Shown piece by piece: positions 52,659 to 61,613 of a stretch of DNA of 64,000 nucleotides (position 1 is its first letter; the number at the start of each line of letters is the position of its first letter). A model generated the notes under the pieces. The model saw only the letters and a list, made by a program, of their open reading frames with translations, made no database searches and was not told where the DNA came from. The position numbers and the translations under genes are program-made. Source of the stretch: DASPWV01 sp046726375 (lineage in GTDB: Bacteria; Acidobacteriota; Vicinamibacteria; Vicinamibacterales; UBA2999); the NCBI GenBank assembly GCA_046726375.1, contig JBKPAJ010000045.1, forward strand, positions 1 through 64,000, given 5' to 3'.

Positions 52659-53260
52659 ACGTCCGCACACGTCGCGTGCTGGGCGCGCTCGCGTTGACCT
52701 CTCTTTTCGCCCTCCCCGGCTGCGCGCGCGGCTGCACGTCGAGCCGTCCTCCCATCCATCTCAACCCGAGCATGGACGACCAGCCGAAGGTCCTCTCGCA
52801 GACGGCCAGCGATTTCTTCTTCAACGGTGCGTCCATGCGCGAGCCCGTTCCGGGAACGGTCCCGATCGGCGGGCTGAAGGAAGACACGGCCTTCTTCACC
52901 GGAAAGGGGGCGGACGGACAGTTCGTCGCGGCGATCCCCCATCCCGTGGACGAAGCGCTTCTCGAGCGCGGCCGCCAGCGCTACGCGATCTACTGCCAGC
53001 CTTGCCACGACGCTCGAGGGGACGGCAAGGGGATCCTGTTCCAGCGAGGCAACGTCCCCACCGCTACATTCCACCAGGACAAGATCCTGAACTACACGGA
53101 CGGGCAGATCTTCGACGTCATCACGAACGGGGTAGGGCTGATGCCGGCGTACCGCTGGCCGATCCCTCCTGCGGACAGGTGGGCGATCATCGCCCACGTG
53201 CGAGAGCTCCAGCGCAAGCGCCAGGCGAGCGCCACTGTCGCGCCCGCGGGTATCAAGTGA
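52655..53260 (+). CDS. actE: ActE-like monoheme cytochrome c lipoprotein
   Basis: A 201-residue lipoprotein (lipobox LPGC, Cys23) with one haem site CQPCH at 114-118 followed by DARGDGKG, and a likely axial Met in VGLMPAYRW. Matches ActE. ATGA overlap with actB. In canonical operons actC and actD separate actB from actE; here they are absent. Confidence 0.88.
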   Translation: MNVRTRRVLGALALTSLFALPGCARGCTSSRPPIHLNPSMDDQPKVLSQTASDFFFNGASMREPVPGTVPIGGLKEDTAFFTGKGADGQFVAAIPHPVDEALLERGRQRYAIYCQPCHDARGDGKGILFQRGNVPTATFHQDKILNYTDGQIFDVITNGVGLMPAYRWPIPPADRWAIIAHVRELQRKRQASATVAPAGIK

Positions 53261-53274
53261 GTGAGGGAGGCACC

Positions 53275-55209
53275 ATGTCCAATGGCGTGATGAACGGCGC
53301 GATGAACCGGAAGGTGTTGTTCCTTCTCGGTCCCGTCACCGTCCTGGTGATGTTCGCCGCGGTAGTGTGGATGGCTTCGCAACTGGTGAGCCGCGAGTAC
53401 AGGGAGCCTTACCGAGCCCCTGCCGCGACCGCGGACCCGACGCCACGCACGGAAGGACTGGTCGCCGAAAGGGCCGATGCGGAGGCGAAGGCGCGGGCGA
53501 AGCCATACGAAGAGGTCGAATACCGGACTGTTCCGGTTGTCGGAAGCCGCGTGGCCATCTGGGCGGTCGCGCAACTCCACCTGCTATTTGCGGCGTTCGT
53601 CCTTGCCGTCCCAATCTTCGCGTTCATCATCGAGGTGATTGGCTACAAGACCGGAGATCTGCGATACGACCGGCTCGCGTACGAGTTCACAAAGCTGCTC
53701 TCCACCTCCTTCTCACTCACCGCAACCTTCGGAGCGTTCCTGACGTTCATGCTCATCATTCTGTATCCGAAGTTCACGAACTACCTGATGAGCGTGTTCT
53801 CCCCCACCTTTCTGCCGTACGTGCTGCTCTTCTTCGCCGAGGCCTTCTTCCTCTACACCTATTACTACGGCTGGGGGAAGTTCCATCCCTTGGTTCATCT
53901 TGGCCTGGGGCTCGGCCTCAACCTCGTGGGCACGGGGATCATGCTCATTGCCAACGCCTGGCTCACGTTCATGATGTCGCCGCGGGGGGTTTCGGACCAA
54001 GGGGCGGTTCTCTCCGTCTGGGACGCGGTCTACAACCACACGTGGATGCCGATCAACGTCCATCGCGTCATCGCGAACATCGCGTTCGGCGGATCGGTCG
54101 CGGCCGCCTACGCCGCCTTCAAGTTCCTGCAGGCGGAAACCGACGAGGACCGGGCGCACTACGACTGGATGGGTTACATCGGTAACTTCGTCGCGATCAG
54201 CGCCTTCCTCCCGCTTCCCTTCGCCGGCTACTGGCTCGCGAAGGAGATCTACGCGTTCTCGCAGACGCTCGGGCTTACGATGATGGGCGGGGCTTTCTCG
54301 TGGCTCTTCATCATCCAGGCCGTATTGATTGGGAACCTTTTCCTCGCCGCCAATTACTATCTCTGGCTCGGGATGGGGCGGGTCGAGGGGGTGCAGCCGC
54401 TTCAGAAGGTCATTAAGTACCTTCTCATCGGGATTGCGCTCTGCTTCGCGGTCTGGGCGACGCCGCGGTCGATCATCGCAACCGTTTCCGAACTCCGGGC
54501 AATGGGAGGGTCGACACACCCGATTCTCGGTTACCTCGGTGTCATGTCGGCCAAGAACACCGCCGTGAACATCCTGATCCTCACGACGTTCATGAGCTTC
54601 CTTCTATATCGCCGGACGGGAAAGGTCGCCACGGTCGCGTGGGCAAAGATGGGGCATGCGGCGCAGCTCACCATCTTCGCGGGTGCCGCGATCTTCGTCA
54701 TCTTCCTCGGCATCTATGGGTACTTCGTCGAGGCAACGGTCCGGATCGGTCTGTCCGTGCCGCAAGTCAGCTCGGTTCTCGTCGCCATGGTGTCGATCAC
54801 GGCCATCGACCTCTTCCTCTTCCGCGGGGCGAGGAAGACGGGCGAGGTACGGTGGGGAAGGATGCCCGCGGTCTCCCAGTACGTGCTGATCTTCATCGCG
54901 GTCACCTTCACCTGGCTCATGGGGCTCATGGGCTACGTTCGCTCCGGGCTCCGTCAGCATTGGCACGTGTACGGCGTCATTCGTGACAACTCGGCCGACG
55001 CGTTCACGCCCACCCTTGGGTTCGCGACGCGGGTTATCTCGGTGACCGTTCTCGCGTTCTTCCTCTTGATCGGGTTCGTGTTCTGGATCACGAGCCTGCA
55101 TGACCGGCCCGATTTCAAGGCGGCCAAGGCCCGCCTCCGCCCACACTCTGACGAGATGGAGCCGGAGTTCGCCATGGAAACGGCAGCCGAACATAGGCAG
55201 ACGTCATGA
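53275..55209 (+). CDS. cytochrome bd oxidase subunit I (CydA)-like membrane protein
   Basis: A 644-residue membrane protein. An extra N-terminal helix (13-38) and ~50-residue linker precede a CydA-like core: His102 in AQLHLLFAAF (position of haem b595 ligand), Glu189 in LLFFAEAFFLYTYYYGW (CydA has FFLESTF), ANAWLTF, and His263 in INVHRVIANIAFGG (position of the haem b558 His). The quinol-loop motif GRQPW appears only as LRQHW (559-563), followed by GVIRDNSADAFTP. The Met ligand of b558 is not clear. No CydB gene is present. ATG 53275 has GGGAGG upstream. It probably replaces the NrfD-type quinol-oxidising subunits; oxygen reduction is doubtful. Confidence 0.82.
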   Translation: MSNGVMNGAMNRKVLFLLGPVTVLVMFAAVVWMASQLVSREYREPYRAPAATADPTPRTEGLVAERADAEAKARAKPYEEVEYRTVPVVGSRVAIWAVAQLHLLFAAFVLAVPIFAFIIEVIGYKTGDLRYDRLAYEFTKLLSTSFSLTATFGAFLTFMLIILYPKFTNYLMSVFSPTFLPYVLLFFAEAFFLYTYYYGWGKFHPLVHLGLGLGLNLVGTGIMLIANAWLTFMMSPRGVSDQGAVLSVWDAVYNHTWMPINVHRVIANIAFGGSVAAAYAAFKFLQAETDEDRAHYDWMGYIGNFVAISAFLPLPFAGYWLAKEIYAFSQTLGLTMMGGAFSWLFIIQAVLIGNLFLAANYYLWLGMGRVEGVQPLQKVIKYLLIGIALCFAVWATPRSIIATVSELRAMGGSTHPILGYLGVMSAKNTAVNILILTTFMSFLLYRRTGKVATVAWAKMGHAAQLTIFAGAAIFVIFLGIYGYFVEATVRIGLSVPQVSSVLVAMVSITAIDLFLFRGARKTGEVRWGRMPAVSQYVLIFIAVTFTWLMGLMGYVRSGLRQHWHVYGVIRDNSADAFTPTLGFATRVISVTVLAFFLLIGFVFWITSLHDRPDFKAAKARLRPHSDEMEPEFAMETAAEHRQTS

Positions 55210-55829
55210 TGATCCCGCACACTGTCAGGGTCGGCGCTCTCGTTATCGCAGCGACTTCGTTCTATACATACGTCGGCCAGCTGGTACCGCAGAAGGAAGT
55301 TCTGCCTCCGCAGGAGACTGTGATCAGATCCGACCTGACCACAGCCGACATGGTCAAGGTAGGCCGCGAGATCATGGACGGCAAAGGACTCTGCTTTACC
55401 TGCCATACGATCGGCAAGACGGGGGCGCTCCGGTTCCCCGACCTCGAGGGAGTCGATGCCCGTGCGCAGAGCCGCGTCCCCGGCCTGAGCGATGTCGAGT
55501 ACTTCGCTCAATCGATCTACACACCTGACGCCTTCATCGTGCCGGGATTCAATCCGGGCATGCCCGTCATCAACAAGCCGCCGATCGGCCTCACCGATCA
55601 GGAGATCCTCTGCGTGATCGCGTACCTCCAGAGTCTTGGCGGCACGCCGACGGTCACGCTCCAGACGAGTCACCGCTTCTACACTGCCCCGGCCACAGCC
55701 GGCGCGGCGCCAGGTGCGCCTCCGACCGCGCCGGGCGAGAAGTTGCCCCTCGTCGCTCCTCCGGCCGAGAATGCCGCGCCGGGCGCGGCGACGGTACCCG
55801 CAGCCCCCGGGAAGGCAGTGAAACAATGA
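55206..55829 (+). CDS. membrane-anchored monoheme cytochrome c
   Basis: A 207-residue protein with an N-terminal helix (8-27), one haem site CFTCH at 63-67, and a later Met in FNPGMPVINKPP as probable axial ligand. The C-terminal ~45 residues are an Ala/Pro-rich tether. ATGA overlaps on both sides show it is a co-translated subunit of the complex. It may shuttle electrons between the CydA-like protein and other haems. Confidence 0.87.
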   Translation: MMIPHTVRVGALVIAATSFYTYVGQLVPQKEVLPPQETVIRSDLTTADMVKVGREIMDGKGLCFTCHTIGKTGALRFPDLEGVDARAQSRVPGLSDVEYFAQSIYTPDAFIVPGFNPGMPVINKPPIGLTDQEILCVIAYLQSLGGTPTVTLQTSHRFYTAPATAGAAPGAPPTAPGEKLPLVAPPAENAAPGAATVPAAPGKAVKQ

Positions 55830-56644
55830 ACCTCCTCGTCGTCCTCGCCGTGGCCGCCGCGTTCGTGCTCCTTCGCTTCCGTCGGGCCAATCTGCTGATA
55901 TGGGCCTGCGCCTGGTGGGTGGGGATCTATGTCCTCCTTCGATTTGGATTCACTGCCCCGATTCCCTCCTCTGTTGTCAAGATCTACATGGGAATCAGCT
56001 CGATTGCGATCCTGGCGTACATGTCCTCCAGCCAGGAGCGTCGCCAGGAAGTCTCCCGCCCGCTGATCCGGCTCATGACCGACAGGCGGTACACAGTGCT
56101 GCTCTTCGCAATGGTCGTCGCCCTTCCGGCGCTCGCGGCCGCGAACGTTTACGTCACCATGAACGCGCCCCTCGAGCCTCCCTTCTTCCCGCGCACGATT
56201 CATCCTGCATCGCCTTCCGAAATCACGGTTCACGACAAGAAGATCGCGATCGACACCGGAGATAGCCCCTTCCGACATCTCGAAACGTCGAGTCCGGAAG
56301 AGTTCCGCAAACATCTCGAGAACGGCCGCCGGGTCTATTACCGGAACTGCGTCTTCTGCCACGGCGACAACATGGCCGGCAACGGCATGTTCGTGCACGG
56401 GCTGAACCCGATCCCGACCAACTTCGCCGATGGGGACACGATCGCGAACCTTCGAGAGACATTTCTGTTCTGGCGAGCCGCTAAGGGAGGCCCCGGGCTG
56501 CCCGACGAAGGCGGGCCTTGGGACACGGCCATGCCCGCCTGGGAGAACTTCCTGAAGGAAGACGAGATCTGGGATGTGATCCTCTTTATCTACGATTTCA
56601 CGGGCGAGAGGCCGCGCGCCAGAGAGGAGGTCGCGCAGCAATGA
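55826..56644 (+). CDS. multi-helix membrane protein with C-terminal cytochrome c domain
   Basis: A 272-residue protein with four predicted helices (about 2-17, 24-40, 51-68, 90-108) and then a class I cytochrome c domain with CVFCH at 175-179 and a likely Met ligand in DTAMPAWENFL. The repeated start of operon cytochromes with membrane parts suggests it anchors a haem domain close to the complex. ATGA overlaps both sides. Confidence 0.85.
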   Translation: MNLLVVLAVAAAFVLLRFRRANLLIWACAWWVGIYVLLRFGFTAPIPSSVVKIYMGISSIAILAYMSSSQERRQEVSRPLIRLMTDRRYTVLLFAMVVALPALAAANVYVTMNAPLEPPFFPRTIHPASPSEITVHDKKIAIDTGDSPFRHLETSSPEEFRKHLENGRRVYYRNCVFCHGDNMAGNGMFVHGLNPIPTNFADGDTIANLRETFLFWRAAKGGPGLPDEGGPWDTAMPAWENFLKEDEIWDVILFIYDFTGERPRAREEVAQQ

Positions 56645-58335
56645 TCTCTCGCCTGGTAGCCCACGGGTGCGTCGTCGTGGTGCTCGCTTTGTCGGGTGTC
56701 GCGCCGGCGGGATTGGTGCGCGCGCAGGGCCCCGACCTTGGCACCGAGGCGCAGCGGGAGTCGGGCAAGAACACCTATCTCAAAAACTGCTCGCAGTGTC
56801 ACGGCGAAAAAGGGGACGGCGAAGGCTACGCCACGCCGCATCTCCTCCCCAAGCCGCGCAACTTCACAACGGGCAAGTTCAAGGTTCGCACGACGCCCAA
56901 CGGAGCGCTTCCTACGCACCAGGACCTCGTCAACATCATCAGGCGCGGCATGCCCTACACTTCGATGCCCGCCTGGCCCAACTTCTCCGACCAGGAAGTA
57001 TCGGATCTTGCCTACTTCATAAAGACTTTCTCCGCCGACTTCTCCAACCCCGAGCTTGCCCCCCAACCGGTTTCGTTGCCGAGCGCGCCGAGCACCACGA
57101 AAGAGTCAATCGAGCTCGGGAAGAAATTGTACGAGGAGACCGGTTGCGTAAAGTGCCACGGCACGCTCGGTCGAGGCGACGGACCTTCGGCTTCAACGCT
57201 GGTGGACGAGTGGAACCATTTGATACGCGCGGCGGACCTCTCGCAAAGGTGGACCTTCCGGGGAGGTTCGACTCGCGAGGATATCTTCCGGACGATGACC
57301 ACAGGACTCAACGGCACGCCGATGGCGTCCTTTTCCGACGCCCTTACGCCCGAGCAACGATGGGCGATCACAGACTTCATCGTCTCTCTCTCGGCGAGCG
57401 ACGGGCCTGGCTATACCAACCTCGTCGTCGCCAAACACGTTCAGGATCCGATCGATCTGACGAAGGGCGCCGCGAACTTCGAATCCGCGGCTGTCGCACG
57501 CTTTCCGATCATCGGACAGATCATGGAGCCCGGACGCGCGTTCCATCCTCCCGCCACCTCCGTGACCGTTCAGGCAATCTACGACGCGGAGTCGATCGCC
57601 CTCCTCGTTCGATGGCACGACATGAGCGCGCAGAGGACCGGAAAGAACGAGCCGTCGCTTCCCGTGCCGCCGGAGGAGGAGGAGGAGGAGGAAACCGTCG
57701 CTCCGAAGGGGGGCATCTTTGGCGAGGAGGAAGTCGCCCAGCCTCCGGCCCAGGACCCCTTTGCGGAACCCGCCGCCGCGGCGACCGCCGCGCCATCGGA
57801 GTTCTCCGACGCCGTCGCCATCCAGATCCCTTCGCAGGTGCCAACCGGCGCCCGCAAGCCCTACTTCATCTTCGGTGACGGCCAGAACTCAGTGGATCTC
57901 TGGTTCTTCGATTTGGCGCGCCCCGATCCGCTTCAGTTCACGGGCCGGGGAAGCGCGAACGTCGCGCCCAACGACACGGGGGATGTCACCGGCGTCGCGA
58001 GCTACGACCAGGGAGAATGGTCAGTCGTCTTCAAGCGGCCCCTTCGCGCATCCGCGGGCGCCGCGTTTACCCCCGGAGAATTCATGCCCATCGCCTTCTC
58101 AGTCTGGGACGGGTTCTCGCGTGAGCGTGGCAATCGGCGAGGTCTCTCGTTGTGGTACTCCCTCTACGTCGAGCCCGAAAACGTCCCCTCGGCCATCGGC
58201 CCGATGGTTAGGACTGCGCTCTTGATCCTCGTCATCGAGTTGGCAGTCATCGGCTGGGGGCGATCGCGTTACGGTTCTCGGACCCGCGACGAGATTGGCG
58301 GTGAGGGGAGACAGCACCCGGCCACGAGCGTTTGA
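56641..58335 (+). CDS. diheme cytochrome c with ethylbenzene-dehydrogenase-type haem b domain
   Basis: A 564-residue protein: signal peptide (1-28), two cytochrome c domains with CSQCH (50-54) and CVKCH (169-173), then from ~250 a domain like the haem-b gamma subunit of ethylbenzene dehydrogenase/type II DMSO-reductase enzymes (SVTVQAIYDAESIALLVRW; VAIQIPSQVPTG; YFIFGDGQNSVDLWFF; WSVVFKRPL). A Glu/Pro/Ala-rich insert lies inside that domain (~350-400). A C-terminal helix (ALLILVIELAVIGWG) anchors it. It would give a b-type haem on the outer face. Last gene of the coupled operon. Confidence 0.85.
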   Translation: MISRLVAHGCVVVVLALSGVAPAGLVRAQGPDLGTEAQRESGKNTYLKNCSQCHGEKGDGEGYATPHLLPKPRNFTTGKFKVRTTPNGALPTHQDLVNIIRRGMPYTSMPAWPNFSDQEVSDLAYFIKTFSADFSNPELAPQPVSLPSAPSTTKESIELGKKLYEETGCVKCHGTLGRGDGPSASTLVDEWNHLIRAADLSQRWTFRGGSTREDIFRTMTTGLNGTPMASFSDALTPEQRWAITDFIVSLSASDGPGYTNLVVAKHVQDPIDLTKGAANFESAAVARFPIIGQIMEPGRAFHPPATSVTVQAIYDAESIALLVRWHDMSAQRTGKNEPSLPVPPEEEEEEETVAPKGGIFGEEEVAQPPAQDPFAEPAAAATAAPSEFSDAVAIQIPSQVPTGARKPYFIFGDGQNSVDLWFFDLARPDPLQFTGRGSANVAPNDTGDVTGVASYDQGEWSVVFKRPLRASAGAAFTPGEFMPIAFSVWDGFSRERGNRRGLSLWYSLYVEPENVPSAIGPMVRTALLILVIELAVIGWGRSRYGSRTRDEIGGEGRQHPATSV

Positions 58336-58361
58336 GCTGATTGGGCCATCCGGAGGATCCG

Positions 58362-60401
58362 ATGTACAAGAGCATTTACGTTCCCGTCGATAACTCAGAC
58401 CACTCCAACCGCGCGGTCGCTTGCAGCGTGGCGTTGGGCAAGGCGTTCTCCGCAAAGCTGGTCGGCTGCCATGTCTACGCGGCAAAACTGCACGACTATC
58501 GCTTCAGGCAGATGGAGTACACCCTGCCGGAGGAGTACATCGACGAGGTTGAACTGGAGCGCCAGCGGAAGATCCACGACAGCCTCATCACGATGGGTCT
58601 TAAGCTCATCTCCGACAGCTATCTCGATGGCATGTCGCGTCTCTGCGGCGAGTCGGGCCTCAGGTTCGAGCCGCGGATGATGGACGGGAAGCATCACATC
58701 GAGATCCTCAAGGACCTCGCCGGCTCACAGCACGACTTGGTCGTGATCGGCGCCCTGGGAGTCGGTCGCGCACGCGACAGCGTGATCGGCTCGGTCTGCG
58801 AACGTGTCGCGCGCCAGTCCGACCGCGACGTCTGGGTAGTCAAGCACGTACCCGAGCCAGGCGAGCCGGAGCGCGACACGATTCTGGTCGGCATCGACGG
58901 CAGCCCACAGTCATTCGGCGCGCTGATGACCGCCATCGAACTGGCACGCACGTTCGGCAAGCAGATCGAAGCGATCGCCGTGTACGACCCCTATCTGCAC
59001 TACTCCGTCTTCAACGGCATCGTCAACGTCCTCACCGAGCAGGCGGCCAAGGTCTTTCGCTTCGAGGAGCAGAATCAGCTTCACGAGGAGATCATCGACA
59101 CCGGACTCGCGCAGATCTATCAGTCGCATCTCGAGGTGGGCGAGCGGATGGCGAGCGAGGACGGCGTCACGATCAAGAAGACGCTCCTCGACGGCAAACC
59201 TTTCCAAAAGATCCTCGACCACGCGCGCAAAACGAATCCGTGGCTGATCGTGGTAGGGCGCATCGGAGTCCACAGCCCGAAGGACGAGACGGGGCTCGGG
59301 AGCAACGCGGAGAACATTCTCCGCGCCGCACACTGTGATGTCCTCCTCTCGACGCGACTGGAAGTGCCCCGGCTCGACGTGCGCGCCGAGGAGACCGTCC
59401 GATGGACGCCCGAAGCCGAGGCGCGCATGCAGAATGTGCCCGAGCAGGTCAAGGGGATCGCCCGTACCGGCGTTCTTCGTCTGGCGCTCGAGAAGGGGCA
59501 TTCGGTGATCACGAGCGCCGTGATCGATGAAGCAATGGATCGGTTCATGCCGAAGAGCGCTTCGGCTGCGACGAAGGCGCTGGCCGAGGCAGTGGCGCTC
59601 GAGCGGGCGAAGTCCGGCCCCGTCTCGCTCTGCCGGTCGTGCGGCGTCGCCGCCACGCAAAGCGGCGCGGTCAAGTGCACCGTCTGCGGCGCCACGGATT
59701 TCGAGGTGATCTCGCAGGAGATGATCGAGAAGATCGCCGCGGTGGAGGGCGGGCTCGAGGAAGAGACGACCTATGACGGACGCAAGCTGCGCTGGTCTGA
59801 GGACGCACGGAAAGGCCTCTGGACCATGAAGAACGCGTATCAGCGCCGCCGCGTCAAGGCGCGTGTCGAAAAGCGCGCGCGCATGATGAAGCTCGACGCG
59901 ATCACGCTCGATTTCGCACGACAGGTAATCGAGGAGGAGACCGGAGCGCCGCTCGAGGTCCAGGGTCGTGGCGCGCAAATCCCTGAGAGCGCTGCCGCTG
60001 CAGCGGGCGAGGCCCGGCTCGTGGCGCGCGACGACAAGAAGAATCCGCTGATCTCCACGTTCGCGTGGACAGACGAGGCCGCGCAGAGGATCCTTCGGGT
60101 TCCGGCCGGTTTCATGCGCAACAAAACGCAGGAGAGGATCGAGGAGCTTGCGCGGGAGCGCGCCGCGACGACGATCGATCTTGGGCTCGTCGAAGAGGGA
60201 ATCGAGATCGGCAAGCGGATGATGGCCGAGATGATCGCGAACTACCCGTCACAGGGCAAGAGCCCTGGAGTCGCGACGGCGGCGCCGGATTCGGCAGCCA
60301 ACTCCGCGACATCCAATGGCAACGGCTACCTCAATGAGGTAAGTGCGCGGCCGCCTGTGACGACCGAGCGACCTGCGTCCCGCGACCATCGGGAGACGTG
60401 A
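58362..60401 (+). CDS. fusion of two UspA domains, a zinc ribbon and three PCP_red domains
   Basis: A 679-residue cytoplasmic protein. Residues 1-150 and ~165-325 are universal stress protein domains (YVPVDNSDHSNRAVACSVAL with VVIGALGVGRARDSVIGSVCERVARQ; ILVGIDGSPQSFGALMTAIE with IVVGRIGVHS). Then a PCP_red helical domain, as at the C-terminus of dark protochlorophyllide reductase BchB, at ~345-400 (VRWTPEAEARMQNVPEQV), a zinc ribbon with Cys 424, 427, 439, 442, and two more PCP_red-like units starting ~476 (LRWSEDARKGL) and ~567 (FAWTDEAAQRILRVPAGF). RBS GGAGG six bases before ATG 58362. Stop overlaps the GNAT start. Possible regulator or assembly factor of the complex. Confidence 0.82.
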   Translation: MYKSIYVPVDNSDHSNRAVACSVALGKAFSAKLVGCHVYAAKLHDYRFRQMEYTLPEEYIDEVELERQRKIHDSLITMGLKLISDSYLDGMSRLCGESGLRFEPRMMDGKHHIEILKDLAGSQHDLVVIGALGVGRARDSVIGSVCERVARQSDRDVWVVKHVPEPGEPERDTILVGIDGSPQSFGALMTAIELARTFGKQIEAIAVYDPYLHYSVFNGIVNVLTEQAAKVFRFEEQNQLHEEIIDTGLAQIYQSHLEVGERMASEDGVTIKKTLLDGKPFQKILDHARKTNPWLIVVGRIGVHSPKDETGLGSNAENILRAAHCDVLLSTRLEVPRLDVRAEETVRWTPEAEARMQNVPEQVKGIARTGVLRLALEKGHSVITSAVIDEAMDRFMPKSASAATKALAEAVALERAKSGPVSLCRSCGVAATQSGAVKCTVCGATDFEVISQEMIEKIAAVEGGLEEETTYDGRKLRWSEDARKGLWTMKNAYQRRRVKARVEKRARMMKLDAITLDFARQVIEEETGAPLEVQGRGAQIPESAAAAAGEARLVARDDKKNPLISTFAWTDEAAQRILRVPAGFMRNKTQERIEELARERAATTIDLGLVEEGIEIGKRMMAEMIANYPSQGKSPGVATAAPDSAANSATSNGNGYLNEVSARPPVTTERPASRDHRET

Positions 60402-61243
60402 GCGCCTACCGCTTCTGCCGCACGGATGACATCGCGCTTCTCGTTGACGCGCTGAATCGCTGCTGGGCTCCGTACTTTCCCGACGAGCCGCCCATGACGC
60501 CAGCCGCGTTCAAGCGGTCGATCCGCGACCTTCAGGTCTGGTGCAGCAGCTGCATGGTCGCCTTCTCCGGTTCCGACCCGATCGGCGTGCTCATCGGCGC
60601 CAAGCGGCCTTCCGGCACCCTCGTCTACAAGATTGCCGTCCATCCCGATCATCGTCGACAGGGTCATGGGCGTCACCTGCTCGCCTCGCTGGGCTCGAAA
60701 CTCGCGATTCTCGGCCCGCCGAGAATTGTTGCCGAGGTCCCCGAGACTCTCGCGCCTGCTCACGCGCTGTTCAGCGCAAGCGGATATGTCCAGGAAGCGC
60801 TCCTGACTGACTACGTCTTACAGTGTGAAGAGAAAGGCGGCGAACAAAGCGGATTCGTGATCCCTGTCACGATCGACGATCTCGCCGCCAATGATCTTCT
60901 TGGAGAGGCTCAGGTTTGCTGGAAGCGCTCCGTGGAGACTCTCACTGCAACGAAGGACGACATCGCGGGACTCGCCGTCGTCGCCGACGAGCGAATCGAA
61001 GCCTACCTCCTGTACGTAAAGCGCGGAATGGAGGAGACGGAGATTCTATCGCTCCGCTGTTTCATCGATGATGGTGGAGCGCGTTTGAAGCAACTGCTGT
61101 CGCGACTCCGCGCGCGACACACGGAGACCTTCCGGTTCCCAAAGGTCCACCCGGCCGAGGTCTCGAAGGAGTGGCTGGAGAAGCTCGGTTTCAGCCCTGA
61201 CGGTGGGCACTTACTCTACGCAACGAGAGCGCGGTCCGCTTGA
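60398..61243 (+). CDS. GNAT family N-acetyltransferase, tandem-domain
   Basis: A 281-residue protein. The N-terminal GNAT domain has the acetyl-CoA motif YKIAVHPDHRRQGHGRHLLASLG and a terminal FSASGYVQE. The C-terminal half (~150-281) reads like a second, degenerate GNAT fold (AEAYLLYV-type strand; LKQLLSRLRARHTETFRFP; WLEKLGFSPDGG). GTG start coupled to the Usp/PCP_red gene by a four-base overlap. Substrate unknown; coupling suggests it modifies a component of the system. Confidence 0.8.
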   Translation: MSAYRFCRTDDIALLVDALNRCWAPYFPDEPPMTPAAFKRSIRDLQVWCSSCMVAFSGSDPIGVLIGAKRPSGTLVYKIAVHPDHRRQGHGRHLLASLGSKLAILGPPRIVAEVPETLAPAHALFSASGYVQEALLTDYVLQCEEKGGEQSGFVIPVTIDDLAANDLLGEAQVCWKRSVETLTATKDDIAGLAVVADERIEAYLLYVKRGMEETEILSLRCFIDDGGARLKQLLSRLRARHTETFRFPKVHPAEVSKEWLEKLGFSPDGGHLLYATRARSA

Positions 61244-61244
61244 T

Positions 61245-61457
61245 TCAGTAACGAGCTCCTCGCGCTTCGTCTGCACCCGGTCGAGTTTGTCGGGCCCCAC
61301 CAACGTCAGGGCCAATGTCGGGGTGGCCACGCGGCTTCCACCATGTAAACCAAGTGTGTCCGTGCGCTCTCCCGCGACGGATGTACCAGATGTAGTACGG
61401 CACCCACAGCCCGATTAAGAGCACGAGCGCGATTGTGAGGCCAATCGAGATGTCCAT
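61245..61457 (-). CDS. small single-helix membrane protein
   Basis: A 70-residue protein with one helix (about 4-24, GLTIALVLLIGLWVPYYIWYI) and a basic/aromatic tail (RRGRAHGHTWFTWWKPRG). GGGAGGAGC precedes its ATG. Convergent with the GNAT gene. It is short, so coding status is uncertain, but the strong ribosome site and positive-inside helix favour a real gene. The following gap 61458-61613 shows no further feature. Confidence 0.5.
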   Translation of the reverse strand: MDISIGLTIALVLLIGLWVPYYIWYIRRGRAHGHTWFTWWKPRGHPDIGPDVGGARQTRPGADEARGARY

Positions 61458-61613
61458 TGCTCAGCTCCTCCCGTGCAAAGATCTCTGATGCAAGCGGCGA
61501 TCCTGGCGGCGAGCTCGTCTTGCGCGGCTGCGACGGTGTAAGCTATCAACCCTCGCCCTTCACAAACTCAGGCCGAGGCTGAACAAGGTCGAAGGTCCGG
61601 AACATCGGCAAAG

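Noticed and set aside
53275..55209. A normal cytochrome bd oxidase
   Set aside because: No CydB or CydX gene follows, the quinol-loop motif is altered, and the gene is embedded among Act-type cytochrome genes.
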